Assembly: GCF_000226215.1 (NCBI RefSeq)
Contig: NZ_AGFF01000023.1
Span: 1 to 64,000, forward strand
DNA: 64,000 bases
Direction: 5' to 3'
Source: Dietzia alimentaria 72
GTDB taxonomy: Bacteria; Actinomycetota; Actinomycetes; Mycobacteriales; Mycobacteriaceae
Positions within the stretch are counted from its first letter, which is position 1. The number at the start of each line of letters is the position of its first letter. Of this stretch, positions 54,196 through 62,509 are shown in pieces. The notes under the pieces were generated by a model. That model had not been told where the DNA came from and did no database searches. It saw only the letters and a program-made list of their open reading frames with translations. The position numbers and the translations under genes were made by a program.

Positions 54196-55422
54196 GTGAG
54201 GAATCAGCCGCACGTCCTAGCAATCGTTCTCGCCGGGGGCGAGGGCAAGCGTCTCTTCCCGCTCACGGCGGACCGCGCCAAACCCGCGGTGCCGTTCGGA
54301 GGGTCGTACCGGCTCATCGACTTCGTGCTCAGCAACCTCGTCAACGCCGGGTTCATGCGCGTCTGCGTGCTCACCCAGTACAAGTCGCACTCCCTCGACC
54401 GCCACATCTCGCAGGTGTGGCACATGAGTGGAATGGGCGGCGAGTACATCGCGCCGGTCCCGGCGCAGCAGAGGCTCGGGCCCCGGTGGTACACGGGCTC
54501 GGCGGATGCGATCCTGCAGTCTCTAAACCTCGTCCACGACGAGGATCCGGAGTACATCGCCGTCTTCGGCGCGGACCACGTGTATCGGATGGACCCCCGG
54601 CAGATGCTCGACCACCACATCGCCAGTGGTGCCGCGGTGACGGTGGCCGGTATCCGGGTGCCGCGCAGCGAAGCGTTCGCGTTCGGTTGCATCGACGCCA
54701 CGGACGACGATCTGATCCGCGGCTGGGTGGAGAAGCCGTCCGACCCGCCGGGCACCCCGGACGACCCCGATGCCACTTTCGCGTCGATGGGCAATTACAT
54801 CTTCACCACCCAGGCACTCGTCGATGCGCTCAAGGCGGACGCCGAGCAGCCGGATTCCACCCACGATATGGGCGGCGACATCATCCCGGCATTGGTCGAG
54901 CAGCGCCGCGCCTATGTCTACGACTTCGCGCGGAACCGTGTTCCCGGCGAGACGGACCGTGACCGTGGGTACTGGCGGGACGTGGGGACGATAGACGCGT
55001 TCTACGACGCCCACATGGACCTAGTCTCCGTGCACCCGGTGTTCAATCTGTACAACTACATGTGGCCGATCCGGACGCAGCAGGACAATCTGCCGCCCGC
55101 AAAATTCGTTCGTGGCGGCACGTCACAGGAGTCGATGGTAGGCGCCGGGACGATCATCTCGGCGGCCACCGTGCGCAATTCGGTGATCTCCAACAACGTC
55201 GTGGTCGAGGACGGCGCCGTGGTGGAGGGCAGTGTTCTCATGCCAGGGTGCCGTATCGGACGTGGAGCCGTGGTCCGCAAGGCGATAATCGACAAGAACT
55301 GTCACATCGGCGACGGCGACCTGATCGGCGTGGACCACGAGCGGGATCGACAGCGGTTCCCGGTGAGCGCTGGTGGTGTGGTGAGTGTCGGCAAGAACAC
55401 CGTGACCTCGTTACCGGGCTAG
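54196..55422 (+). CDS. glgC: glucose-1-phosphate adenylyltransferase
   Basis: A 408-residue ADP-glucose pyrophosphorylase. It has [20 protein letters not shown] (catalytic Arg/Lys), [34 protein letters not shown] and [10 protein letters not shown], then a beta-helix C terminus ([20 protein letters not shown]). It makes ADP-glucose, the donor used by the divergent GlgA, so the pair supplies alpha-glucan synthesis. The start is the GTG at 54196 by family alignment ([15 protein letters not shown]). No ribosome-binding site is visible; a TACGGT at 54183-54188 may drive a leaderless message. Confidence 0.96.
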   Translation: MRNQPHVLAIVLAGGEGKRLFPLTADRAKPAVPFGGSYRLIDFVLSNLVNAGFMRVCVLTQYKSHSLDRHISQVWHMSGMGGEYIAPVPAQQRLGPRWYTGSADAILQSLNLVHDEDPEYIAVFGADHVYRMDPRQMLDHHIASGAAVTVAGIRVPRSEAFAFGCIDATDDDLIRGWVEKPSDPPGTPDDPDATFASMGNYIFTTQALVDALKADAEQPDSTHDMGGDIIPALVEQRRAYVYDFARNRVPGETDRDRGYWRDVGTIDAFYDAHMDLVSVHPVFNLYNYMWPIRTQQDNLPPAKFVRGGTSQESMVGAGTIISAATVRNSVISNNVVVEDGAVVEGSVLMPGCRIGRGAVVRKAIIDKNCHIGDGDLIGVDHERDRQRFPVSAGGVVSVGKNTVTSLPG

Positions 55423-55430
55423 GGCAACCG

Positions 55431-56039
55431 TCAGAGGGTGACCACGGTGAGGCCGGAGCCCACGGGCAGCACCGTCACGTGGGCGTGATCGGGGAGATCC
55501 GAATCTTCGGGTAGCGGAGCATGTTCGCCCATGAGCACCAGTGCCCCGCCAGAGCGCAGCAACTGGTGGGCCCGGGAGACGACCCGGGGCACCGAATGAT
55601 CAGGGACATCCGCCACAACGAGGTCGTACGCCCCGTCCGCGAGTTTGTCCGCGACCTCGAGCGGGCGAGCCGCGATGTAGCGGGCGGACGACGAAGGGTG
55701 TCCCGCGGCGCGCAATGCTGACCTGGCGGCGTCCAGATGGTGGGGATCGTCGGTGATGCAAGTGACGACCGCGCCGGCGCCGGGCCCCGCCGCCGCGAGG
55801 ATCGCCAGTGCCGGAACGCCGGGAGCGGGGGAGATGCACACCGCCGCGCGGGCCCCGTTCAATCGCGCGATGAGTCGGATCGCCTCGGCGGTCAGGGGAT
55901 CAGGGGACGGGGCCCCCAGTTCGTCGGCTTCCGCACGTGCAGAGGCGTAGAGGGAGTCGTCGACCAACTCGGCGCTACGGCGGGCGAGTGCGTCGACCCC
56001 GGGGCCGTCGGAGGCGGGAACGTCAATGGAATCGGACAC
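55431..56039 (-). CDS. O-methyltransferase (Rv1220c-like)
   Basis: A 202-residue SAM methyltransferase of the catechol O-methyltransferase-like type 3 family. An N-terminal helical segment (SLYASARAEADELGAPSPDP) is followed by a Rossmann core whose motif I is degenerate (AAVCISPAPGVPALAILAAA instead of E-x-G-x-G-x-S/T) and YDLVVADVPDHS in place of the usual D-A-x-K metal region. Its position before sigE equals Rv1220c. The substrate is unknown. It converges with glgC, eight bases away, and is divergent from sigE. Confidence 0.85.
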   Translation of the reverse strand: MSDSIDVPASDGPGVDALARRSAELVDDSLYASARAEADELGAPSPDPLTAEAIRLIARLNGARAAVCISPAPGVPALAILAAAGPGAGAVVTCITDDPHHLDAARSALRAAGHPSSSARYIAARPLEVADKLADGAYDLVVADVPDHSVPRVVSRAHQLLRSGGALVLMGEHAPLPEDSDLPDHAHVTVLPVGSGLTVVTL

Positions 56040-56106
56040 CCGAGCAGCGTATCTCCGAGCGCGCGTGGACGGCGGGCAACGCGCGGTGATCGGATCGGTA
56101 TAAGAC

Positions 56107-56123
56107 TCTCAGGGCGATCTCAG
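56107..56123. promoter_or_regulatory. direct-repeat operator upstream of sigE (MprA-box-like)
   Basis: TCTCAG occurs at 56107-56112 and 56118-56123, 11 bp apart, about one helical turn, as expected for an OmpR/PhoB-type response regulator. The mycobacterial sigE gene is activated by MprA through tandem CTCAG-containing sites, so this may be the conserved equivalent. A TATAAG lies just upstream at 56099-56104. Confidence 0.5.
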
Positions 56124-56244
56124 TGCAGGTATACCGTGAGGACAGCTCGATAGGGGAGGGTGGGTAGACATCGCGCCACAAGGGTGCGGTGGACACTGCG
56201 CGGCCCACCGGCGACGGAACCGCGCCGGGAGGCGGCGGCAGCGC

Positions 56245-56868
56245 ATGTATTCACGAACCGTGCACGACACGACGATCGCCCGCGCCGACGGCAGCGATGA
56301 GGCCGTGGGGACCGCGCGATTCGACGCCTCGGGCAAGGCCGCTGATATGCCCTCGTGGTCCGACCTCGTAGCCCAGCACGGTGACAGGGTGTACCGACTG
56401 GCCTTCCGGCTGTGCGGCAACGCGCACGACGCTGAGGACATCACCCAGGAGGCGTTCATACGGGTGTTCAGGTCCCTCGACAAGTACCGCCCGGGCACGT
56501 TCGAGGGCTGGATGCATCGCATCGTGACCAACCTGTTCCTGGACATGGCCCGCCGCCGTTCGCGCATCAGGTTCGAGGCACTGCCCGACGATGCCGAACG
56601 CGTGCCCGGTCGTGAACGAAGTCCAGAGCAGGTCCTGGCGGAGGAGTCGTTCGACCCGATCCTGCAGACGGCACTCGACAATCTTTCGCCCGAGTTCCGC
56701 GCCGCCGTGGTCCTCAGCGACATCGAAGACCTCAGCTACGAGGACGTCGGGCGCATCCTCGGCATCAAGATGGGGACCGTGCGCAGTCGTATACACCGTG
56801 GTCGCGCCGCACTACGGGCAGAGTTGGAGTCGGCTGGCGTCAAGGACGTGCACAGCGGTCTCTACTGA
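56245..56868 (+). CDS. sigE: ECF sigma factor SigE
   Basis: A 207-residue ECF sigma factor. Region 2 is at about 45-110 ([58 protein letters not shown]) and region 4 at about 135-190 ([40 protein letters not shown]). The segment ahead of region 2 ([20 protein letters not shown]) matches mycobacterial SigE. It controls the envelope and heat/detergent stress regulon. The following rseA, htrA and tatB genes are the classic cluster (Rv1221-Rv1224). The ATG at 56245 is less well spaced from GGGAGG than usual, so the exact start is not certain. Confidence 0.96.
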   Translation: MYSRTVHDTTIARADGSDEAVGTARFDASGKAADMPSWSDLVAQHGDRVYRLAFRLCGNAHDAEDITQEAFIRVFRSLDKYRPGTFEGWMHRIVTNLFLDMARRRSRIRFEALPDDAERVPGRERSPEQVLAEESFDPILQTALDNLSPEFRAAVVLSDIEDLSYEDVGRILGIKMGTVRSRIHRGRAALRAELESAGVKDVHSGLY

Positions 56869-56963
56869 CCGCCAGACGTGCGGGAACCACCCGGACGACT
56901 CGGACGTTGATCCATCTGACAGGGATCGTCGACGATCCGTCGAGTGGCGACAAGGGGGCGACG

Positions 56964-57383
56964 ATGGACCGGCGCGGCTCCGAGGACGGGACCCCACACG
57001 ACTACCGGCTTTCCAGAAGTTCCGCCCGGGAGGTCGCCCACCGCACGGGGGTCACGCGTGACAGGCCGGATTTCTTGTCGACCGACCACCTGTCGACCGA
57101 GGCGGCTGCCGCTTACGTCGACCGACGGTTGCCGAGCGCCGGACAGCTCCGAGCGGATGCGCACCTTGCACGGTGTCCGCAGTGCCGATGTGAGGTGGCG
57201 GGCCAGCGCGAGGCCCGCCACGTACTCCGCGACTCCGGTCCCATCCAGATGCCCAGAGAACTGCTCGAGCGGCTTCGATCACTCGAGGACACCCCTGGGG
57301 CCGAGTCCGCTCGACCCCCGGCGAGCGCGCCTGAGTCCCCGTGGACGCGGCTCTTACGCCGGCTCCGGCACCGCGGCCGTTAA
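56964..57383 (+). CDS. rseA: zinc-associated anti-sigma factor RseA
   Basis: A 139-residue soluble anti-sigma factor. The ZAS motif H-x3-C-x2-C is at His67, Cys71 and Cys74 (HLARCPQC), and the segment STDHLSTEAAAAYVD matches the RseA helix that contacts sigma region 4. It lacks a membrane segment, like mycobacterial RseA, and would release SigE upon oxidation or proteolysis after phosphorylation. The start is the ATG at 56964 after GGGGGCG; an in-frame TTG at 56907 is less likely. Only about two bases separate its stop from the frame of htrA. Confidence 0.88.
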   Translation: MDRRGSEDGTPHDYRLSRSSAREVAHRTGVTRDRPDFLSTDHLSTEAAAAYVDRRLPSAGQLRADAHLARCPQCRCEVAGQREARHVLRDSGPIQMPRELLERLRSLEDTPGAESARPPASAPESPWTRLLRRLRHRGR

Positions 57384-57411
57384 GGTGGGCCGGGTGGAGG
57401 AGCAGACTAGC

Positions 57412-58911
57412 GTGTCCGGAGCAGCAGGGCCTGAGCCGGAACCAGATCGGCCGTTGCGCGAACCGGCTCCGATCCATCGCCCGGCAGTGTCCGACTCCGA
57501 CGTCGCCGGGTTCTCCCGACCAGCAGGGATCGAGGGGGGCTTCGACCCGCAACACACGGCCGGAGATGCGGTCACTGCCCGCTCGCTAATCGCTCCAGCC
57601 GATCCCGCGCTGGCCCAGGCGTTCGGTCCCACGCCGGGTGCCATCGGCCCGATTGAACGACATCCGTCCTGGCAGGACGAGGTCCACGAGTCCGTTCCGC
57701 CCCCGCCGGACCCCTGGCGCGACCCGCAGGCTCCCGTCAGAATTGGTGCCCCCGCGGTAGAGGCCGCCCACGACCCGGGCCCGGTGGATATTTCTGGTGC
57801 TGACCAACCCCCGGCGCCACGACTCTCGCTCTCGGAGGCGCTGTTCGAGCGCAGACTGAGCAGGCGGGCCCTGGCCGGGGCTGTTGCTGCCGTCGCCGTC
57901 GTCGCCCTTGTGGGCGGTGCCATCGGCGCGGTCGTGGCTGACAGCGCCCGTGTACTCACCACCTCCACGGTGCGCATCGCCGACGCTCCGGAAAACGCCA
58001 TACGTCCGGGCAACGCGGTCGGTGAGGTCGCGACCCGTGTGCAGCCCGCAGTGGTCAACATCCAGGTATCCACCCCTTCCGCACGGGGTGAGGGCTCCGG
58101 AATCGTGATCGACCCCCGCGGCTATATCGTGACCAACAACCACGTCGTGACCCTTGAGGGGGCGGCGGATCGCGCCGACATCGACGTCATATTCCCCGAC
58201 GGCTCGAGAGCCTCCGCCGAAATGGTCGGGGGAGACCCCGCGACCGACCTCGCCGTGTTGAAAGTCGAGGATGTACAGAACCTGACGGTCGCCACGCTCG
58301 GCAACTCCGACGACGTCCAGGTGGGCGAGCAGGTCATCGCGATCGGCTCACCGCTCGGACTCGCTCGGACCGTCACCGAAGGCATCGTCTCCGCCACGCA
58401 CCGTCCGATCGCCCTCGGCGAAGCCACATCTGACGGTGACGTGGTAATCGATGCGATCCAGACCGACGCCGCGATCAACCCGGGGAACTCGGGCGGCCCG
58501 CTCATCGATGCCAACGGAGCTGTCATCGGGATCAACACCTCGATCTTCACTCAGTCGGGAGGATCGATCGGCCTCGGATTCGCGATCCCCGTCAACGACG
58601 TCCGCGACATCGCCACATCCCTCATGACCGGGGGCAGTCGTGAGCACGCCACCATCGGCGTCAACGCCCGTAAGGCGGACAACGGTGCGGTTGAAGGTGC
58701 GGAGATCGTGAACGTGCGCGAGGGCTCCCCCGCGAAGGAAGCGGGCCTGCGTGAGGGTGACGTGGTGACGAAGGTGGGCGAACGACAGGTCAGGTCCTCC
58801 GACGAGCTCGTGGTGGCTGTCAGGCGCGCTGGCGCGGACACCGAGGTACCGGTCGAGGTTATCCGTGACGGCACCAGGGTCGAGCTCGAGGTCCGGCCCA
58901 CGCTCGAGTGA
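57412..58911 (+). CDS. htrA: HtrA-like serine protease with PDZ domain
   Basis: A 499-residue membrane-anchored protease. Residues about 1-150 are a Pro-rich cytoplasmic region; a helix lies at about 153-177 (ALAGAVAAVAVVALVGGAIG). The trypsin-like domain follows, with catalytic His244 (TNNHVV), Asp279 (ATDLAVLK) and Ser360 (NPGNSGGPL), then a PDZ domain at the C terminus (VREGSPAKEAGLREGDVVTK). It degrades misfolded envelope proteins and may act on SigE signalling. The start is the GTG at 57412, nine bases after GGAGGAG; GTGs at 57385 and 57394 are alternatives. Confidence 0.95.
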   Translation: MSGAAGPEPEPDRPLREPAPIHRPAVSDSDVAGFSRPAGIEGGFDPQHTAGDAVTARSLIAPADPALAQAFGPTPGAIGPIERHPSWQDEVHESVPPPPDPWRDPQAPVRIGAPAVEAAHDPGPVDISGADQPPAPRLSLSEALFERRLSRRALAGAVAAVAVVALVGGAIGAVVADSARVLTTSTVRIADAPENAIRPGNAVGEVATRVQPAVVNIQVSTPSARGEGSGIVIDPRGYIVTNNHVVTLEGAADRADIDVIFPDGSRASAEMVGGDPATDLAVLKVEDVQNLTVATLGNSDDVQVGEQVIAIGSPLGLARTVTEGIVSATHRPIALGEATSDGDVVIDAIQTDAAINPGNSGGPLIDANGAVIGINTSIFTQSGGSIGLGFAIPVNDVRDIATSLMTGGSREHATIGVNARKADNGAVEGAEIVNVREGSPAKEAGLREGDVVTKVGERQVRSSDELVVAVRRAGADTEVPVEVIRDGTRVELEVRPTLE

Positions 58912-58986
58912 CGTCCTGGCGGGCGAACGACATCGTGGACACGTCCGGGTCCCGCGCCGGGGCGCGACGACGTATCCTTGAGATCG

Positions 58987-59487
58987 ATGTTCACTAACGT
59001 GGGTTGGTCCGAGCTGCTGGTTCTCGGTGTCATCGCGCTCGTGGTCCTGGGACCCGAGCGCCTCCCCGAGGCCGCCCGCTGGCTCGCCTCCGCAATCCGC
59101 AAGGTCAAGCAGTTCGCGAGTAACGCTCAACAGCAGCTCCAGGACGACTACGGAACCGACTTCGACGAGTTTCGGGAACCCCTCAAGCAGCTCAATGAGC
59201 TACGCGGATTGAACCCGCGCGCGATGGTGACCAAGCACTTGTTGGACGGCGACGATTCGTTGTTCACCGGAAGTTTTGGAGCCGCCGCACCTGCGGGTGG
59301 CGCTGCGGCAGGTGGAGTCGCCGCCGCCGAATCAGCGAGAACAGGGTCCGCGTCCACCGATCCGCGCGGCTCCGCCGACCCGCGCCGCTCGACAGCTCCG
59401 CCCGCGGCAGCTGGCCCCGCCGCCAGCCAATCCCCACCCCCGGCGTCCCCCGGGGCGCCGCCGGTCTGGGATATCGACGCGACCTGA
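58987..59487 (+). CDS. tatB: Sec-independent translocase subunit TatB
   Basis: A 166-residue TatB. The N-terminal membrane helix (MFTNVGWSELLVLGVIALVV), the hinge LGPERLPEAARW and the amphipathic helix up to about residue 60 are present, and NPRAMVTKHLLDGDDSLFTG is shared with mycobacterial TatB. The C-terminal third (about 100-155) is Ala/Gly/Pro/Ser-rich and disordered. It forms the twin-arginine translocation receptor with TatC, encoded elsewhere. The start is the ATG at 58987, from an in-frame TTG at 58978 that lacks support. Confidence 0.95.
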   Translation: MFTNVGWSELLVLGVIALVVLGPERLPEAARWLASAIRKVKQFASNAQQQLQDDYGTDFDEFREPLKQLNELRGLNPRAMVTKHLLDGDDSLFTGSFGAAAPAGGAAAGGVAAAESARTGSASTDPRGSADPRRSTAPPAAAGPAASQSPPPASPGAPPVWDIDAT

Positions 59488-59509
59488 CAGAAGGTTTCAC
59501 CGGGATGAC

Positions 59510-59545
59510 GAAGACCGGCCGGGATTCAGCTTCCGGCCGGTCTTC
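59510..59545. terminator. bidirectional terminator between tatB and mrp
   Basis: A perfect 13-bp stem (59510-59522 with 59533-59545) and 10-nt loop lies between the convergent tatB and mrp genes. The stem includes the CCGG core, and short AT-containing flanks are present on both sides. Confidence 0.8.
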
Positions 59546-59553
59546 CTCGACTC

Positions 59554-60693
59554 TCAGAGGTGACGCGTGGTGTCGATCCCGAGGTTCATGCCCGCCAGTC
59601 CGCGTGGGCGAACGGCAAGACCATCGGCGATCTCGCGGAACGCGCGGCCGGACGGGGAATCCGGTTCCGCCAGGACGATCGGCGTGCCCTCATCTCCGAA
59701 CTCCCGCACCGATTGCTCGAGCGGCACCTGGCCGAGGAGCTTGACCGGAGCACCGACCGACCGCGAGAGGTTGGCCGCGACCTCGGCACCGCCGCCGGAA
59801 CCGAAGACATCCATTCGCGTGCCGTCGGGCAGTTCAAGCCACGACATGTTCTCGATGACACCGGCGATCCGCTGACGTGTCTGCAGTGCGATCGAGCCGG
59901 CACGCTCGGCCACCTCGGCGGCCGCCTGCTGAGGCGTGGTCACCACGAGAATCTCGGCCGAGGGGATGAGCTGGGCTATCGAAATCGCCACGTCGCCTGT
60001 GCCGGGGGGCAGGTCCATGAGCAGAACGTCGAGGTCGCCCCAGTACACGTCCGCGAGGAACTGCTGGAGGGCTCGGTGCAACATGGGGCCACGCCAGACC
60101 ACCGGGGTGTTGCCCTTGGTGAACTGGGCGATCGAGATGACCTTCACGTCATGCGCTATCGGGGGCAGGATCATCTGTTCGACCTGGGTCGGGCGCGCGT
60201 CCGTCCCGAGCATCCGCGGAATCGAGTGCCCGTAGATGTCCGCATCGAGCACACCCACGGACAGTCCCCGCGAGGCGAGGGATGTGGCGAGATTGACCGT
60301 GGCGGTCGACTTGCCCACGCCGCCCTTGCCCGACGCGACGGCGTAGACGCGGGTGAGATTGCCGGGCTGTGCGAACGGGATGACGGGTTCGGCGGCGTCT
60401 CCGCGAAGATGCTTGCGCAGCTCGGTACGTTGCTCGTCGTTCATCACGTCGAGTTCCACCGCGACCTCGCCCACTCCGGGGACGTCGGACACCGCGGAAC
60501 GAACGCGGTCGGTGATGGTCTCTCGCATCGGACATGCGGCGACGGTCAGATAGATGCCGATGTCGACCCGGCCTGTCGCCGAGTCCACCTCGACACCCTT
60601 GACCATGCCGAGTTCCGTGAGCGGCTTGTTGATCTCCGGGTCGTCAACCTTGGCCAGAGCGGCGCGGATCGATTCTTCGCTGGGTGCACTCAT
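59554..60693 (-). CDS. mrp: Mrp/ApbC-family ATPase (iron-sulphur carrier type)
   Basis: A 379-residue P-loop protein. It has an N-terminal MIP18 domain (PEINKPLTELGMVKGVEVDS; the residue-54 Cys lies in VAACPMRETI), the deviant Walker A GKGGVGKST at 122-130 and the Mrp signature LLMDLPPGTGDVAISIAQL. It should load or transfer Fe-S clusters. The C-terminal CxxC that bridges the cluster in many Mrp proteins is missing: the block after VIENMSWL reads ELPDGTRMDVFGSGGG. It corresponds to Rv1229c. Confidence 0.94.
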   Translation of the reverse strand: MSAPSEESIRAALAKVDDPEINKPLTELGMVKGVEVDSATGRVDIGIYLTVAACPMRETITDRVRSAVSDVPGVGEVAVELDVMNDEQRTELRKHLRGDAAEPVIPFAQPGNLTRVYAVASGKGGVGKSTATVNLATSLASRGLSVGVLDADIYGHSIPRMLGTDARPTQVEQMILPPIAHDVKVISIAQFTKGNTPVVWRGPMLHRALQQFLADVYWGDLDVLLMDLPPGTGDVAISIAQLIPSAEILVVTTPQQAAAEVAERAGSIALQTRQRIAGVIENMSWLELPDGTRMDVFGSGGGAEVAANLSRSVGAPVKLLGQVPLEQSVREFGDEGTPIVLAEPDSPSGRAFREIADGLAVRPRGLAGMNLGIDTTRHL

Positions 60694-60732
60694 GATAAGT
60701 CGAGTCTAGGCGTCGGGTTCTGGCGCGATGAT

Positions 60733-61881
60733 TCAGGCTGGTGGCGGAACACAGAACGGCGGGATACACGGAAGTTCGATCACCGGTAGCCCCGGAGGCG
60801 GAGGCGGGGGTGAGGCCGGAGCGGTCTCGGTGGGCCTTTCCGCCGGATGGACGGGTTCCGGTGGGGGCGACGGGGCCGGAGGCGGCGTGTTCACGTGTTC
60901 TGCCTCGGTACAGCCCGGTACCGGCGGGGCCGGCTCGCCCGGGGTGCCCGGTGCGGGGGCAGCGGTCGGCGCGCCCTCCCAGCCCTCGGGGCACTTCTCG
61001 GGGGCCTCCGGCGGCTCGATGGTCGGCTCCGGCTGGTGGATCGCCGGCAGGTCCGACGGCAGCGGGAACGAGTTGATCGCGTATCCATGGGCCCACGCGT
61101 TGACGTTGGCCACGTACGCCAGCGAGTTGTTGTAAGCCAGGATTGCGCGTGTCCGCGCTGCGGGGTCGGCCATGGAACCGCCTTGATCGCACAACAGGGT
61201 TGCTGCGGAGAGGGCTCCGTCGTAGATGTTGTTGGGGTCTGCGAGACCGTCGTCGTTCCCATCGCGACCGAGCAGGGCCCAGGTCGACGGGATGAACTGA
61301 ACAGGTCCCACCGCGCGATCGAACTTGTCGTCGCCGTCAAATCGACCGCCGTCGGTATCGGTGATGACGGCCGTGCCCTTCAATGAACCATCCAGACGGG
61401 GGCCGACGATCCGCCCGATGGTGTTTCCGTGCACGTCGAACTGTCCCCGCCCCTGATTGGACTCGACCTGCCCGATCCCCGCGAGGACGGTCCAGTCCAT
61501 CTCACAGACCGGGTTCTCGGCGTTTAGTCGGTCGGCCGCGCGGTGGTAGGCGTCGAGTGCGATGCCGGGGATGCCCAGCGGCCCATCCGGAATCGTCGCG
61601 GGCACAATGTGGGCCGCGCCGGGATCCTTCTCGAGCTTCCCTGGCCCGGGGACCTCGGGTTTGTCGAACTCCTTCGACTTCTCCGGGTCCGGCGCCGGAT
61701 AGGGCGACTCGGTCACCGTAGGTACGCCCGGCGATGATTCCGCTAATGGGGTGATATTCGGCGTAGACGGCCGGCTGTGGTCCACGTTGAGACCGACGGC
61801 CGCGAGCACCGCAATAGCACTCGCAGTGACTGCTGCACTGGTGAGCACACGACGATTAGCGTTCCGCGCTACATTGCGCAA
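60733..61881 (-). CDS. secreted lytic transglycosylase-like protein (Rv1230c-like)
   Basis: A 382-residue exported protein starting at TTG (61881), chosen for GGGGGG six bases upstream; the codon reads as Leu in the long frame opening at 62079. A signal-anchor helix (VLTSAAVTASAIAVLAAVGL) is followed by a transglycosylase/lysozyme-like domain, LAGIGQVESNQGRGQFDVHG (catalytic Glu), then DRAVGPVQFIPSTWALLGRD and ARTRAILAYNNSLAYVANVN. The C-terminal third is Pro/Pro-Ala-rich with several Cys (EKCPEGWEG, VPGCTEAE, PCIPPFC). It cleaves peptidoglycan glycan strands. Confidence 0.88.
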   Translation of the reverse strand: MRNVARNANRRVLTSAAVTASAIAVLAAVGLNVDHSRPSTPNITPLAESSPGVPTVTESPYPAPDPEKSKEFDKPEVPGPGKLEKDPGAAHIVPATIPDGPLGIPGIALDAYHRAADRLNAENPVCEMDWTVLAGIGQVESNQGRGQFDVHGNTIGRIVGPRLDGSLKGTAVITDTDGGRFDGDDKFDRAVGPVQFIPSTWALLGRDGNDDGLADPNNIYDGALSAATLLCDQGGSMADPAARTRAILAYNNSLAYVANVNAWAHGYAINSFPLPSDLPAIHQPEPTIEPPEAPEKCPEGWEGAPTAAPAPGTPGEPAPPVPGCTEAEHVNTPPPAPSPPPEPVHPAERPTETAPASPPPPPPGLPVIELPCIPPFCVPPPA

Positions 61882-61957
61882 GACTTTCCCCCCTACGACT
61901 TCACGGACGGTACCGCGGGCATGGCGTGTCCGGGTGTCGCTTCCGTAGTGACTGAGG

Positions 61958-62509
61958 CTACTCCCGGTTCCTGCCGACTGAATCGGTTTTCGGGGCTTCA
62001 GTGTTACCACCGTCACTACCGAGGCCCGCGAGCATGGTCTCGATCCGATCGACGGCGTCGCGCATATCGTCGAGTTCACGGCGTAGGTAGTCGCGCGTCA
62101 CGGTCTCGCCGACGGATAGTCGGACGGACGCCAGCTCCCGTGCCAGGAACTCGGTATCGGCCTTGGTCTGCGTCGCACGTAGCCGGTCTTCCCTCACCGA
62201 CGCCTTGTCACGATCCTCCTGCCGGTTCTGCGCGAGCAGGATCAGGGGGGCGGCGTAGGCCGCCTGGGTGGAGAACGCCAGATTGAGCAGGATGAACGGA
62301 TAGGGGTCAAACCGGAGCGCGACCACGACCACGTTGATGATGATCCAGACGATCACCACGAGCGTCTGGATCACCAGGTACATGCCGGTGCCGAAGAACC
62401 GCGCCACGGCCTCGCTGTACCGGCCCACCGCGTCGCGGTCGAAGCTGATGCGGGGCCGCCGAGAGGTGACAGGTGTCGACAGGGACGAACGGGGGGTGGA
62501 TTCGTTCAC
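61958..62509 (-). CDS. DUF1003 membrane protein (Rv1231c-like)
   Basis: A 183-residue DUF1003 protein starting at GTG (62509), which overlaps the stop of the upstream MgtE-like gene (GTGA). After a short N-terminal tail (NESTPRSSLSTPVTSRRP) there are two helices (FGTGMYLVIQTLVVIVWIII and FDPYPFILLNLAFSTQAAYA) and the family block LILLAQNRQEDRDKASVRED, followed by a coiled-coil cytoplasmic tail. The role is unknown. DUF1003 genes commonly lie beside MgtE_N/CBS genes in actinobacteria. Confidence 0.9.
   Translation of the reverse strand: MNESTPRSSLSTPVTSRRPRISFDRDAVGRYSEAVARFFGTGMYLVIQTLVVIVWIIINVVVVALRFDPYPFILLNLAFSTQAAYAAPLILLAQNRQEDRDKASVREDRLRATQTKADTEFLARELASVRLSVGETVTRDYLRRELDDMRDAVDRIETMLAGLGSDGGNTEAPKTDSVGRNRE

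Noticed and set aside
55431-56039. Novel enzyme because methyltransferase motif I is degenerate
   Set aside because: The positional counterpart Rv1220c family is known and variable here; the difference alone does not support a new function.
59560-60789. 409-codon open frame on the plus strand over mrp
   Set aside because: It is antisense to the well-conserved mrp gene and has no family features.
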